Assembly (NCBI RefSeq): GCF_964340395.1
Contig: NC_135555.1
Span: forward strand, 16,984,746-17,048,745
Reading direction: 5' to 3'
Source: Glandiceps talaboti
Lineage: Eukaryota; Hemichordata; Enteropneusta; Spengelidae
Length of the DNA: 64,000 nt
Every line of letters starts with the position of its first letter. Position 1 is the stretch's first letter. Below the pieces are notes generated by a model. The model did not search any database. It was given only the letters and a program-made list of their open reading frames with translations, and was not told the origin of the DNA. Both the position numbers and the translations under genes were made by a program. Below, in pieces: positions 50,814-62,780 of this stretch.

Positions 50814-52802
50814 ATGGGTTACCTTAACGTCATGGTGTTAGCCATTGCTGTCTGGGTTGTTAACCTGTATGTGGCACACAGTTGTCCATTGGTGTGTCAC
50901 TGTCAATCAAATGGTTACGTGTATTGTAACGGTGAATTTCTGACAGAAATTCCACCAAATATACCAACTAACACAGTGGAGCTGTACTTGAATCATAATA
51001 ACCTAACGTCAATCAATGCTGAATCTTTTCAAGGACTACCAATGCTGGAATATTTATCTCTGTCCAACAACAATATAGATTATGTTTCCAGTGATGCATT
51101 TCGAGGTTTAGACAAACTACAAAGGTTGTATCTGCAGTGGAACCAAATCAAGGATTTTCCATGGCACGTCTTGAGTGGACTACGCAGTTTAAGAAGCTTC
51201 GAAATACAATATAATGCTCTGGAAACTTTGCCTATTATCAGTAACCTACCCAATGTGACGTATATGTCTTTTTATGACAACAACATTACGGATATCGGTG
51301 GTTTTCACAATTTACCAGAATTGCATTCATTGTATTTACGGAACAATAACATTTCATCATTATCTCGATCTGATAACGTCTTTCATGGATTACCAAGACT
51401 AAGTTACATCCGACTAAGCAATAACGACATAGAATATATTCAAAGCAATGTTTTTAATTCACTCACAAACCTGCAAAGTCTAGAACTCGATAACAACAGA
51501 CTGTCAGAACCACCAAACATTACATCACTCCATAAGTTACTATACCTGTCTTTATCACATAACAGCATTCACGATATACCGGAGAGTTTCTTCAGTGGTA
51601 TTTCGAACATTTATTGTCTAGATCTCAGTTACAACCAACTGACAAAGATCCCACCCTTCAACAATCCAACTGCTATATGGCATAGTGACTATAGAAAAAA
51701 AGTTTATTTGAATCATAACCTGATAGAGTCAATTGGACCTCATGCGTTTCAAGGATTTAATGAAACCGGTAGTGATTTATCTTTGTATATGACGGATAAT
51801 AAAATCCTTGATGTAGATGAAATGGCGTTTGATGGGTTACACTTCAGATATGTGTACATAAATCTTGCTAGAAACAATTTGACGACACTCCCCCCATTGA
51901 CGATTTCCCAGGGTGGTAATACTTACATGGATCTTTACGTAAGTGACAATCCTTGGTCATGTGACTGCCGTTTGGGAGTATTCAAAAGATGGTTGGAAGA
52001 GTCTAATAGAGTTCTTACTACATCAGTGAACATTTACGGCTTGATATGTCAATACCCTAACCTATACTTAGATGTGAATATGATGGATATCCCAGCTGAA
52101 AATATGACTTGTACTCATCCTACATTTAACGATCTCCTTGTTCAGTGGATATCAATCGATGAGGGCGAGCAAGTTGAACTTTATTGTGAAACGGAAGGAA
52201 TTCCACAACCAAGCATCTATTGGATTAATATTACATCGTATGGGAATACTACAATACCCGGTGACGATATAACTAATACTTTCGATTCAACACAGATTGT
52301 CCACAGCTCTTTGAAGATCAATAAAGCAGAAGCTGGACATCAAGCGACGTATGCATGTGTTGCTACCAACACGGCAGGTTCCACGATTGCGATGAGATAT
52401 CTACAGGTAGTGTTACAACAAGAAACAGAGATAACAACTATGGAAGTAAAAGTCGACAATCAAACCGTGCCTACTACAGTTCATGCATTGGAGGCATCAT
52501 ATGTAAATCCAGCAGGTATTATAGCTGGGTCATTCATTGGTGGAACTATTTTTGGAGCCCTATGCATCCTCTTCGTTTTGGTAATTTGTTACTGTTGCGT
52601 ATTAAGAAAAGGTGCCAATGGAAAGACAAATAGTACACCGAGCACTCGTATGAAATTCAGTGACCTGAAAGAGATGTTCACAAATAAAGATCGGCGGGAA
52701 ACTAGCGATGGCATCGAACAGAAAGTGGATACTACAACAAGTGAGGAAGTCATGCGAAATGCCTATACTGAACCACGTCCTACACCTGATGACAAGCTTT
52801 AA
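50814..52802 (+). CDS. LRR-Ig single-pass transmembrane receptor, intronless; tail possibly cut by a frameshift
   Basis: A 662-codon intronless frame. Signal peptide about residues 1-23; LRRNT cysteine cap (CPLVCHC...C) about 24-53; roughly a dozen leucine-rich repeats to about residue 370; LRRCT cap beginning NPWSCDC near residue 377; one Ig-like domain (ELYCETEG ... ATYACVATN) about 450-530; transmembrane helix about 566-592 (AGIIAGSFIGG...), then a basic stop-transfer. This is the architecture of the LRRIG adhesion or immune-type receptors (LINGO, AMIGO, LRIG-like), expanded in invertebrate deuterostomes; the exact orthologue is not clear. The frame stops at 52800-52802, and one base out of phase the same strand stays open to 52920 with a credible receptor tail. 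A splice acceptor at about 50788-50789, before the ATG, suggests a 5' UTR intron. Many N-X-S/T sites support an extracellular ectodomain. Confidence 0.88.
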   Translation: MGYLNVMVLAIAVWVVNLYVAHSCPLVCHCQSNGYVYCNGEFLTEIPPNIPTNTVELYLNHNNLTSINAESFQGLPMLEYLSLSNNNIDYVSSDAFRGLDKLQRLYLQWNQIKDFPWHVLSGLRSLRSFEIQYNALETLPIISNLPNVTYMSFYDNNITDIGGFHNLPELHSLYLRNNNISSLSRSDNVFHGLPRLSYIRLSNNDIEYIQSNVFNSLTNLQSLELDNNRLSEPPNITSLHKLLYLSLSHNSIHDIPESFFSGISNIYCLDLSYNQLTKIPPFNNPTAIWHSDYRKKVYLNHNLIESIGPHAFQGFNETGSDLSLYMTDNKILDVDEMAFDGLHFRYVYINLARNNLTTLPPLTISQGGNTYMDLYVSDNPWSCDCRLGVFKRWLEESNRVLTTSVNIYGLICQYPNLYLDVNMMDIPAENMTCTHPTFNDLLVQWISIDEGEQVELYCETEGIPQPSIYWINITSYGNTTIPGDDITNTFDSTQIVHSSLKINKAEAGHQATYACVATNTAGSTIAMRYLQVVLQQETEITTMEVKVDNQTVPTTVHALEASYVNPAGIIAGSFIGGTIFGALCILFVLVICYCCVLRKGANGKTNSTPSTRMKFSDLKEMFTNKDRRETSDGIEQKVDTTTSEEVMRNAYTEPRPTPDDKL

Positions 52803-52920
52803 GGATTACAATAAAATCTACATAAATGTTGATGCAACCCCTACCACTGAATCACCATACACGTCGTTATCTCCTGATACACAATCTCCTGAAAGTGTTT
52901 ACCAAACTCTGTCAAAGTAA
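52803..52920 (+). pseudogene. Out-of-frame continuation of the LRR-Ig receptor tail with two YxxL motifs
   Basis: Immediately after the receptor stop codon, the +1 frame stays open for about 40 codons to a TAA at 52918-52920. It contains IYINV, SPYTSL and SVYQTL. The last two fit the ITIM pattern (S/I/V/L-x-Y-x-x-L), and the spacing of ten residues between the two YxxL cores is close to ITAM-like. Removing one T from the TTT run at 52798-52800 would join this tail to the receptor frame. The composition (Ser, Thr, Pro, Tyr) is that of a signalling tail and unlike untranslated DNA. This may be a real truncating allele, a sequencing indel, or less likely a hidden intron or chance. Confidence 0.55.
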
Positions 52921-53134
52921 ATTAAAGGCCAGGTTTTTCAATTCCAAGTTCTCGTATTAGTGATGTTACATACAACATTTGTTTATTTTAGTGCAACCTT
53001 TTCCATATTCTGTCAGACAACTTTGTTTTACATGTAAATTATAATTGTAATCTATAAACAAATTAATGTATGTGTATGTAATTATGAGAAGGGCAATTTT
53101 TTTTTTACATTTTTCTCTTCACCTAAGCCAGCTC

Positions 53135-53287
53135 GTTCGTTCATTCATTCATTCATTCATTCATTCATTCATTCATTCATTCATTCTTTCCTTAGTTCGT
53201 TTGTCCGTTCGTGTGTTAGTTTGTTCATTCGTTCATTCATCCATCCATCTATCCATTCATTCATTCATTCATTCATTCATTCATTCA
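53135..53287 (+). repeat. ATTC microsatellite
   Basis: Two ATTC runs separated by a diverged GTTCGTT-like stretch, in the 3' flank of the LRR-Ig receptor. Confidence 0.85.
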
Positions 53288-53544
53288 TCGTGGATTTGGA
53301 AACGGCAATGAAGGGACTACACCAGTTAGGATTCACTTGACTGTTTGCATACCTCTTACAACTAATGGACGGAAGTGAAGCAATAATGAATCAACACTCT
53401 GTTTCCATAATATTGTACACATGTATATTATTCACACTTTATGAAATCAGTATTTCTCCTTTTATCAATTTCAATTTAATCCAACATCATTAAAAGATAG
53501 AGTTTATATATGCACAGAAACGTACTCACTTTACAAATACAGAT

Positions 53545-53634
53545 TTGGTCAGTGTTGTTTTCACATTGATTTTTAAAGTAGGAATCCAGGATAAGATTAT
53601 TTCAAAAATTATAATTCCAAAATAAATACCCATG
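53545..53634. mobile_element. Palindromic MITE family, right half only
   Basis: TTGTTTTCACATTGATTTTT, AAGTAGGAATCCAGGATAAG and CCAAAATAAATACCCAT match the right arm of the full copies. The left half is missing, so this is a truncated copy. Confidence 0.5.
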
Positions 53635-54956
53635 AGGTTAATTATTTGTAATTCTTGTTCTTGATCTAGTCAGAAGACAGGGAGACCATGAGCTGTGTTA
53701 CAAACAAACAAAACAAACAAATATGCATTGGTATATGGAATATCATTTTAGACTCATGGTAAACTATCTATAACATTTATATATGTATAGACGAGCCTGG
53801 ATACTATTGAAATAATGTAATTATGTTGTTTGTATATATGGTACATTTAAAAACATAGTATATTTTTTCAATATTATCCAGCCACGTATATACGTATACA
53901 CCTGTTTATAGTCAGTTATCAAAATGAGTTCAAAATAATATTTCATTTACACATGTATATTTGTTTGTTTGTTTGTTTGATTATTTGTTTGTTTGTTTGT
54001 TTGTTTGTTTGTTTGTTTTTAAGGCGGTTCCTGAGCTTCCTGTGTCAGAACAATGGAACTGTCTCATTTGCTGTAACCTCATTCTGACTGTCTACCGAAA
54101 TGTATAATGCCTATGCTAAGTTACTTATGATATCTACATATATATTTGATCAATAACCCTTTTGAATGATTTCAGAATTATTTTTAGAATAAGTCAGTTT
54201 TATTGAGAATGTTTACGCACTTAATTGTGTGTATTGTTCACTTTCACATTCTGTATTTTGTTTAGTTGTATTTATTGGAAGAAATTAATATCATTTCAAC
54301 GAGAAATGTTATAACAATTAGAAAATTGTGACGGTATTTGAGCTAACAAAAATAATGAGGTTTAATTATTTGTCAGTATTAGTGAAAGCTGCAGCAGCTG
54401 CAACAGAACATTATTTTTGAATTTTTACACGAAAAGTGTTCAATCACCTGTGGGTGAACGTGATTTTTGTAGATACACTTAACTTGCTTCAGTTGTTGTT
54501 GTAGACAGATGGAAGTAGTCTTACACTCTGTATACAGAGTGAGTAGTTAGTCTTGTTATTAAATGTTTGGAGAGGAAGCTACTTACAACAGACTGTAATG
54601 AGAACAACTATCTTCAATTTCAGTCCAAAATGGTTTGTGAACAGCATTCCTTGAGGTGAAATAATGATATTTTCCAAAATATACATTTAATAATCCATAT
54701 CCTATCAGGTACCTATTTGCACAACTTGGTTGAGGATGGAAACATGATGGTCGGTCAAATCTTTCGCAGGGATTTGAGACAATCAGGAACAAATGGTAGC
54801 AGGAAGGACTTAATTAGCAATTCCATTTACATATAGTATTAATTGGTGTGTATTTTATTAGGTCTAAAAATGCATTTAAGTTTATACAAAGTTCTTTAAA
54901 ACAAAATACTTTGGTGTGTTGTTTCCTGTTGTTATGCAATCAGCAGATCCATTATG

Positions 54957-54961
<5 letters not shown>

Positions 54962-55018
<57 letters not shown>
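54962..55018 (+). repeat. GA microsatellite
   Basis: Nearly pure (GA)n followed by (GACA)n to about 55043 and a purine-rich stretch to about 55130, so one strand is almost pure purine over 170 bp. Confidence 0.85.
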
Positions 55019-55020
<2 letters not shown>

Positions 55021-55274
55021 CAGACAGACAGACAGACAGACAGAAGAGGGGGAAAGAAAGGGAGGGAGGAGAGAGAAGGAGATGGAGGGAAAGAGTGGTT
55101 GGGAGGAAGAGAGAAGGGGAGAGAGACACACACACAGATCTAGAGGTGGGAGAAGAAATCAGTCAACAACTTATGAATCTGATATGAAAGTATGTACCAT
55201 GAAGGTATACATGGTATAGGTTTAGTCTGTTGATCATGGAACACTGCTGCTTTACAATACGAAAAACATCCTGA

Positions 55275-55400
55275 TTAACACTTCTACAGAATACCAAGGG
55301 ACAACGTTCATAAGAAATGATACTATTAGGTGATCATACCCCTAATTTGAGTGAGGGCGCTGTATTCTCAATTTCCTGTTTGCAGTCTGAAATTGCCTGT
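55275..55400 (-). repeat. Dispersed repeat shared with the HRI foldback element
   Basis: CTACAGAATACCAAGGGACA, ATACCCCTAATTT, GAGGGCGCTGTATTCTCAAT and TTCCTGTTTGCAGTCTG are reverse complements of blocks in 43330-43490, in matching order. It lies between the two receptor genes. Confidence 0.65.
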
Positions 55401-56586
55401 TGATTACCATTTACGATGACACTATCGTAAAGGAAGAGATTAGGAAATGCAATATAAGGTGACTACTCTTGGAGAATATCTTGTACATGATTCCAAAAGT
55501 CTATATGCATAATCCATAATCAATAAATGTCAACCAACACCAAACTATAGCCAACATAATTCAGACATAGCAGACACAATCTAGAATATACTCTAAACTT
55601 AGATATTTTTGCCAATACAAAATTTTGTGATTTTACATTCTTCAGCTAGTTCTCGGAAACTAATTTCTACTAATAACCAGACTGGAACATTGTGTTCATG
55701 TATAAGAAGACATTGTAGTCACTGCTTATTTGTGTGTTTTTTAGTGTCGGGCGAAAAAAGGCGAAATAAGTATTTAGTGAAAATTTTCAGGTTTACACAA
55801 TTTGAAACGTTTCATTTCTGCAAATCTGAAAATAAACAGAAAGTAAATTAATTTCAGTACGAGAGATAAGAAGTCTCGATTGTGTCACCAAAATTCAACA
55901 ATGTTTCATTTCTGCAAATCTTAAATGCAAAACGTAATAGTGTCACTCATTTCAGTAAAACAGAAATCTCAATCGTGTCACTAAAATTCTATTAGGTTTC
56001 TATTAAACATTTCCTTTTTTTCCACAGAGCATCATAGTTCAATGCTATAGTTGACATTTACTGATAAAACCATTTCACCATACTATCGGCATTTTGACAA
56101 AAACAAGGTAAAATTTTATGTGACAAGTTCTGTCCGATACCTGGGGGGGGGGGGTGTTACTGATTATGATTTATTTTCAGTGTTGGCGTCACAGAATGAT
56201 TGGACATAATTTGTCACGGACTGAAAACCACAAGCTATTTACACTATCTAAAATGTATACGACTGTCAACATGTACTTGTCAAGTTTGATGCGTTGTTAC
56301 CTATGGTTTCTGGTTGACTTTAGAAACGGGAAATCAGAATTGGTTTTGTTAGCATTAGATATAAAGGGTCCAAACTATTCCCATAGGCTCTCATATGAAA
56401 AAAATGTAAATATTGTGACGTCATCAGATGATATAAAGGAAGGTGGTGCTTACATTTCGCTTCAATCCAGTGACTGTTATAGTACCTTGTATCATGCTTA
56501 GTTTATACACTTCAAAGGTGTGAGTACTCCTTGGTGACAGATTTCTACCAGTACTTTCTTGGCTTATAACTGCATTCACCATAACA

Positions 56587-59507
56587 ATGTCGTCCACACA
56601 TCTCATTCTTGCATTTGGAACGTTACTATTTATCGTTTACATTCCTGTGGTGACATCTGATGCAATATGTAAAGTTTTCAACCATACATACGTTGATTGT
56701 AGTCAGAGAGAATTGGACCATATTCCGGGGACTTTGCCATCCTTTTCAACACACCTATACTTACAAAGTAACAAAGTCACATCTGTACCATCAGCCAGTT
56801 TTGCAGGACTCAGGAACCTGCAGCACCTTATTCTCGCCAGGAACCAAATAGAATCTCTAAGTTCTGGCTCTCTGCGAGGACTTCGTCGGTTGAAAACTCT
56901 AGACGCATCATTGAACAGGATATCCTACGTTGAAACTAATGTTTTCAGGGACGTCTCTGAGTTAGAAACTCTGGACTTGTCTGGGAACAATCTCACCACC
57001 CTTTCAGATTACCTGTTCACCCCTTTGCAAAAGTTACAGACACTGGATATCTCTAATAATACCATTGGTACCATTTACGATTCTTCGCTTCAAGGGTTGG
57101 TCAATTTACAAACGCTAAAGCTCCCCAAGAACCAAATATCTCGATTGGCTGATAACGCGTTCCAAGATCTCAAAAAAGTCACATATTTAGATTTTAAATA
57201 CAACAAACTGGCTTGCTTTCCAAATGATCCATTGCAGCCTTTGACAAACATCCAGAGTATGCATTTTGACAAATATTGGTTCGGAAGTACATGCAACGAT
57301 AGTGGCATTGATTTGAGAACTTTTAGGAAACTGCAGATGACATCTTTCTTCATGAGTGATATCAACGACTTGATGATGCATAACATGAAATTTGGAGACA
57401 ATATTTTCCATGAGTTGAATTTAGCAGGGAATAGTCTGCGGTGTCCCATCAACAGTTCTTTTACAGCAATTAAGGTCACAAGGCTGTACCTTGATGTTAA
57501 CGTGATCGGCGATGAATGTATGCAGAAGTTATTCTATGATCTTAAAAGTTCAAATATCAAAGTCTTGAGTTTGAGGAATCAAATGGCAGGCCCGACAGCG
57601 CTCACAACAGAGACATTCAGAGGATTGAAAGAAACACGGTTAGAAGAGCTAAGCTTATCATATATGACTTCGAATCTCGACAGCGTCGCCCCTGGGGCTT
57701 TCCAGTGGCTCCCTTTTTTGAAAACACTGGAGTTAAGTAAAACTCTGTTGCCTAGGTTTCATAAGAGAGCGTTTGACGGTCTACAGAATTTGAAAACTTT
57801 GATACTTAACGAAAACGAGATTTATGATTTAACAGTGGGAATTTTCAACGATTTCACCCATCTCACAACACTGCATATGGAGAGGAATACATTTGAGCGA
57901 TCGTACACCATGATGAATTTGCTGCAAAATCTACAGAACATAACAACTTTGGAATATTTGTATCTCAGCCACAACAGACTACTAGGTGAATTAACGTTAG
58001 ATTCTTTCGCTACGTTCAGTTCTCTAGTAGAAGTAGATATGTCCTACAATCGTTTGACGCATTTCTGGCCTGGAGGTTACGGTTTAACTTCACTGAAAAG
58101 GATCGATTTGTCGCACAATAATTTACAAGGTTTCCGTTACGAAGTTTTCTCTCACATACTTTCGCTTGAGTCACTAAACGTTACCGGTAATGATGACTAC
58201 ACTGTAATATATCCTTTTACGATTCCCTTCAAAAATCTCCACAACCTTACTACACTGCATGTGCCTGCTTTTCCATTTGGAGAACCGGGAGCAGAGTTAG
58301 AGATTCCATCCCTCCAAGACCTATTCATCGTGAATATGTCGGTGAATACCGTTTGTCTTCTTTTTGACAAGTCGTTCTACAATATATCAACCCTTAGAAG
58401 ATTGAATATTGAGAACAATTGCATAGGCAATCTCATACGCAACTCGAAATCATTCCCTACTGTGATTTCCTTGTCACTAAAGCAAGTACATGTTACCAAC
58501 CCAACAGATGCTTCTGAGTTTCTCAAGCTATTTCCTAACGTACATGAACTCTCTCTCTCGTCAGTGTGCCGGACATTACGGATGCGTTTCTGGAAGACAC
58601 TCTGTCAGCATTTTCGCACTTGGAAAATTTAACCCTAATAGATACCAAGATCAGTGAAGTTAGCGTCAAAGTACTGACAAACTTACAGAGTTTGACGTCT
58701 TTCAGAATTCAGCAGAATCCACTTGATTGTTCAAAGTGCAAGATGGAGAAATTTCTTGACTGGTTGAAAAATGACAAAAAAGTACAACTACTGCCACCCT
58801 TAATACGGTGCGTAGAACCAAATGAAATGAAAGGAAAGTCTGTCTTAACTTTGACCTTTGGACTGGAATGTAATCTTGCATTTATGATTTCAGTACCTAT
58901 TGCTTGTATTCTTGCCTTTTCAGCAATTTGTATTGGACTTTGTGTTCATTTTCGTTGGTATATACGCTATTGTTGTTTCCTCATCAAACTAAAGCGTGGT
59001 GGTTATCAACTCCAAGTCAATGATGAGGAGCAGCCAATGAATATGATATATGATGCATTTGTTTGTTACAATGAAAATGACAGAGATTGGATCATGCAGC
59101 AATTAGTTCCTCATTTGGAAAATATTGATCCACCTAATTTCAAACTATGTTTACATGATCGTGATTTTATGCCAGGTATTGATATTTTTGACAACATTCT
59201 TGAAAGTATAGAGACTAGTCACAAAACTATGTTGATACTGTCACCTGGCTTTGCACAAAGTGAGTGGTGTTATTTTGAGATGAGAATGGCTCAAGATCAT
59301 TTATTTCGACAGAAGAGAAATCTTCTCCTCCTTGTGTTGTTACGTGAAATTCCTGATAATGACATGCCACGAATTTTACGAAAGATGTTACTGACCCAGA
59401 AATATATCAAATGGACTGAAAATGAAGTTGGTCAGAGACTTTTCTGGGAGAAATTAAAAGTTGCATTGAGATCTGACAACAGAGTTAACAGAATTGCAAA
59501 TATTTAA
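56587..59507 (+). CDS. Toll-like receptor, intronless, one frame disruption near 58548-58566
   Basis: Two overlapping frames together encode one TLR of about 970 residues. Frame one (56587 to about 58565) has a signal peptide (about residues 1-24), a short N-terminal cap and some 20 leucine-rich repeats. Frame two (about 58548-59507) carries the last LRRs, one LRRCT cap (NPLDCSKCKMEKFLDWL), a transmembrane helix (near 58880-58950) and a TIR domain (about 59043-59480). TIR box 1 is YDAFVCYNE; box 2 is LCLHDRDFMPG with the BB-loop proline retained; box 3 has the FW pair. A single C-terminal cysteine cap makes it V-type (vertebrate-like). The first frame runs only to 58632 past the shift, giving 681 aa, and would lack membrane and TIR parts. 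The break lies beside a CT run (ACTCTCTCTCTCG) and a GTGTG. Orthology to a named TLR is not assignable. Confidence 0.85.
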
Positions 59508-59981
59508 ATTTCAAAATATAGCTGATTGTGTATAGTTTTTATTGACCATTTGTTGATATTTACAGTTACAATTCAAATGTCGAATTTAACTTTTAAAATG
59601 GGCAAGTTACAGCAATCTCAGGCTAAGGTCATGCATCCTGGCAAGAAATCTGACGATTACGTATAACGTGGACAAGCATAACGTCACTATTTCATTATAA
59701 AACTTGTTAGAATGAAATATTCATGGTCAACAAAGTTATAGATAGCTGACGTTCTGTGAGTAACATCTTTTTATAGTCATAATATCCAGTGTGATGTTCC
59801 ATCATACAATCCCATTGGAATGTGATGACGTCATTTGTTTGCTTCTCTTATTTTAGAATCATATGTTAGGACATTCTCGCAAGACAGACGACTTATTTCT
59901 GCTAACGCAACGAGCACGTTTGGACGGTGCCGTAAAGAGGCGTGCGGTTTACGACTTTATGGTAAAATTGTGAATAAAAGA

Positions 59982-60262
59982 AGTAGAATCAACGAGGTGA
60001 GGGAGAGCGATGTTTAGGAGTTCTAACACAGAGGTCATGTAGAATCAACGAAGTGAGGGAGAGCGATGTGTAGGAGGTCTGTCACAGAGGTGATGTAGAA
60101 TCAACGAAGTGAGGGACAGCGATGTGTAGGAGGTCTGTCACAGAGGTGATGTAGAATCAACGAAGTGAGGGACAGCGATGTGTAGGAGGTCTGTCACAGA
60201 GGTGATGTAGAATCAACGAAGTGAAGGAGAGCAGTGTGTAGGAGTACTGTCACAGAGATCAG
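59982..60262 (+). repeat. Minisatellite, 56 bp unit, five copies
   Basis: Units beginning TAGAATCAACGAAGTGAGGG and ending TGTCACAGAGGTGATG recur at about 59982, 60040, 60096, 60152 and 60208 with very few differences. It starts about 475 bp after the TLR stop codon. Confidence 0.8.
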
Positions 60263-60765
60263 ATATGTGCAATAACTCTTGCATAGACTTTTGCACGTCA
60301 CGTACTGAGAGTGATGACGTGAATGTGATTCTGCCGATCCCAGGTTGCGTTACTTCCGAAATCTGAACCAATACGACTCCAGTACGGTGTAGTTCGGCAT
60401 GATACAATGTGAGTGCACACATCTTTTCGAGATTAGAGTAGACTGGTACTGTCAAAAACAATCGTCTTGAATTTTTTTTAATAACTTATCTTTAATACTA
60501 TTTTTGTTGATGTGCGATGTACGTTCGATTGGATTCGATATCTCTATTTATGTGTTAGAATCCTCAGTGTATAGCGTGTTCTGTATCATGTGTATAGAAC
60601 AGAGAATGTGCACTGGACATGCTGATTATTATATCGCATGTTGTGGGTTACATATGTGTACATAATTAGTAATAAATAACAAATATTTCAGAAGGCTTTT
60701 TAAAGAAATATGACAAAATATAATCCGCGTCTGAATACACACTAAGATTAGAATTATAACAACGA

Positions 60766-60859
60766 TAGTCGCGGTTATCCAGACTCTGGGGTCTCTGCCT
60801 TGTGGGGGAGGTCTCGTAGGCAGAGCCCCCAGCGGTGAGAGTCTGGGTAACCGAGACTA
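60766..60859. mobile_element. Short palindromic element
   Basis: TAGTCGCGGTTATCCAGACT at the left pairs with AGTCTGGGTAACCGAGACTA at the right; the stem extends into GGGGTCTCTGCC / GGCAGAGCCCCC. It is under 100 bp, GC-rich and non-coding. Confidence 0.55.
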
Positions 60860-62682
60860 TATCAACTATGGTACATTTCCACAGTATATGGTGGAGAATT
60901 CAGACCCAAGTTACCAGTGGTGGAAAATCCAATAGGTGGTGCAGTTGGTGATATCATCATTAGGATATCCTTGACTGGCATTTTGCCACAGATATTATGA
61001 GTTTAACCCCGGTACTTATATATCCAATCATCTTCTTTCTAAATAATGTTATTAAATCTTCTTTATGTTGTTGTTTGAATATTTCCGATGGTATTTTTTG
61101 AAATGATTACTCTTGTTTATTACATTTTGATATGCACTCGATAATATCATTTTGCACTTCGTTCAAAATAAAAATACACACATTGTTATTATTAGATATC
61201 GTATCGCTCAGCCCTCACCGGCCTCCTCTCTCACTCTTGACCGACCTGTGAGGGCGCCCCGTCACGGCGTACCTTACAGACTGACATTATTATGCGTGTC
61301 AGATACACCTTTATTGGTATGCTATTATTATTGAGCACAATTTCCTTTAGAAATTCTTTTTTGATACTTTCCTTTCCACATTTTTCAATGGAATGTTTAT
61401 AAAAATATAAGTGTGTGTTTCCCTTTTTTTTTGTCTTCCTCCACTAGGAATTTTGTGATTTTATACACTTTGCTTGGATTTTCACACGTTGTAGTACATT
61501 TTATTTTCTATTTAATAAGCAACCCCTTTTGTACATCGATTAATATTTCCAGATATTTCCTTTATTTTCCAAGCAGCATGATACAAAAGGTCTGATATTC
61601 ATTGTGACGTCAATATCTTGTGATCTAGCAGTGACGCTTCGTAGTGTAGATGAGTGTAGTGTAATCACTTGGTGGAGTCCTATACCTGTTACCGACGACA
61701 GAACACGTACAAATCGCTGATATTTGATGTGACGCGAGCTCACAGTAAATTCTCAGCTGTCATGAAGTAGTAATATTTAGAACAAATGTTTGCATTTCGC
61801 GAATAGTATTCTGAGATGACAGCACTAAGAGTTATTAAAAGATCAGTAGTGTCAAATAATGACTAATTACAGGCAGATGGAAGAGCAATGGCGCGATCAC
61901 GTTGTCTAGCTACTTTTCATATTTGTCAATATCATTTGCATTAAATTAAGGGCAACAACAACACTTCCGTTTTATTCATTTATGGTGCTGATTATCTTAT
62001 CACCCAATCATTTGATTATTGTATATTTTATGTTTATGAGAATTTAATGTTGAAATAAAGTATGGATTCACTTTAGAGAAGTGAGCGAGTTGAAGGCAAG
62101 TCAAGGAGCGTCCATCTGCTCCCTGGCTACTTCTAAAATGGTTCCAAGTTAATCATGAATATTGTATGGAGTCTGAGTTGATTCCCGAATAAAGCCCAAT
62201 GTGATCCCGTTTACGTACACGTGGAGATATGAGAATGATTCTAGTATAGTTACATGATCTACCAGCTAGGTGCGGAGATCAATTGCAAAGAGTAACACAT
62301 CCGCGTTTTATCCTTCTTGGCAATTATGGTCTCTTCCCTTTCAAATTCTATCCCAGACACCTGACCAGGCTTTACGATGTCGTTCGCCAGAACACAAGCC
62401 AGTTTGAGTCGAGTTCTAAAGCACAAAGGGTTGGTGGAACTCGAAGGGTGAAATCGAAGTTCCATAATCTATTGTAGAAGACATTATTTGCTGGTGTAGA
62501 AATCAAACAGACATAAGTAGAAATTATACTGTCACAAAGTAATGATGTTTTTTGTGACAGAAACCTAGCTGCTACATTCACAATCCTGAATAGTTACATA
62601 TGTGTGTGTAATTTTTATTTGGTCTGGAGATTTAACATCTTACAACTTCAAAGACGTTTGGTGATAACAAGCAAGAGAAACA

Positions 62683-62688
62683 AACACA

Positions 62689-62742
<54 letters not shown>

Positions 62743-62780
62743 AACAAACAAACACATAAACAAACAAACAAACAAATACT
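62683..62780 (+). repeat. CA and AAAC microsatellite
   Basis: (CA)n followed by (AAAC)n. Simple sequence; its translations are artefacts. Confidence 0.85.

Larger units (their letters stand above)
52921..56586. other. Interval between the two receptor genes
   Basis: No gene recognised. It holds an (ATTC)n microsatellite at 53135-53287, the half MITE at 53545, (TTTG)n near 53960-54018, (GA)n at 54962-55018 followed by a GACA/GGGA-rich stretch, the dispersed repeat at 55275, and the TLR 5' region. A splice-acceptor-like TTATTTTCAG near 56180 might mark a 5' UTR exon of the TLR. Confidence 0.55.

Noticed and set aside
52708-52920. Separate small gene starting MASNRKW
   Set aside because: Its first 30 codons overlap the receptor in another frame; only the part after 52800 looks coding, as a receptor tail.
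54848-55219. Arg-Glu/Ser-Leu-rich frames
   Set aside because: They are translations of a GA/GACA microsatellite.
56154-56501. 115-codon plus frame before the TLR
   Set aside because: No recognisable domain; more likely 5' UTR or intergenic sequence of the TLR.
58566-59507. Independent TIR-domain gene beginning at 58566
   Set aside because: It begins in the middle of an LRR at a GTG and continues the upstream ectodomain; one broken TLR is simpler.
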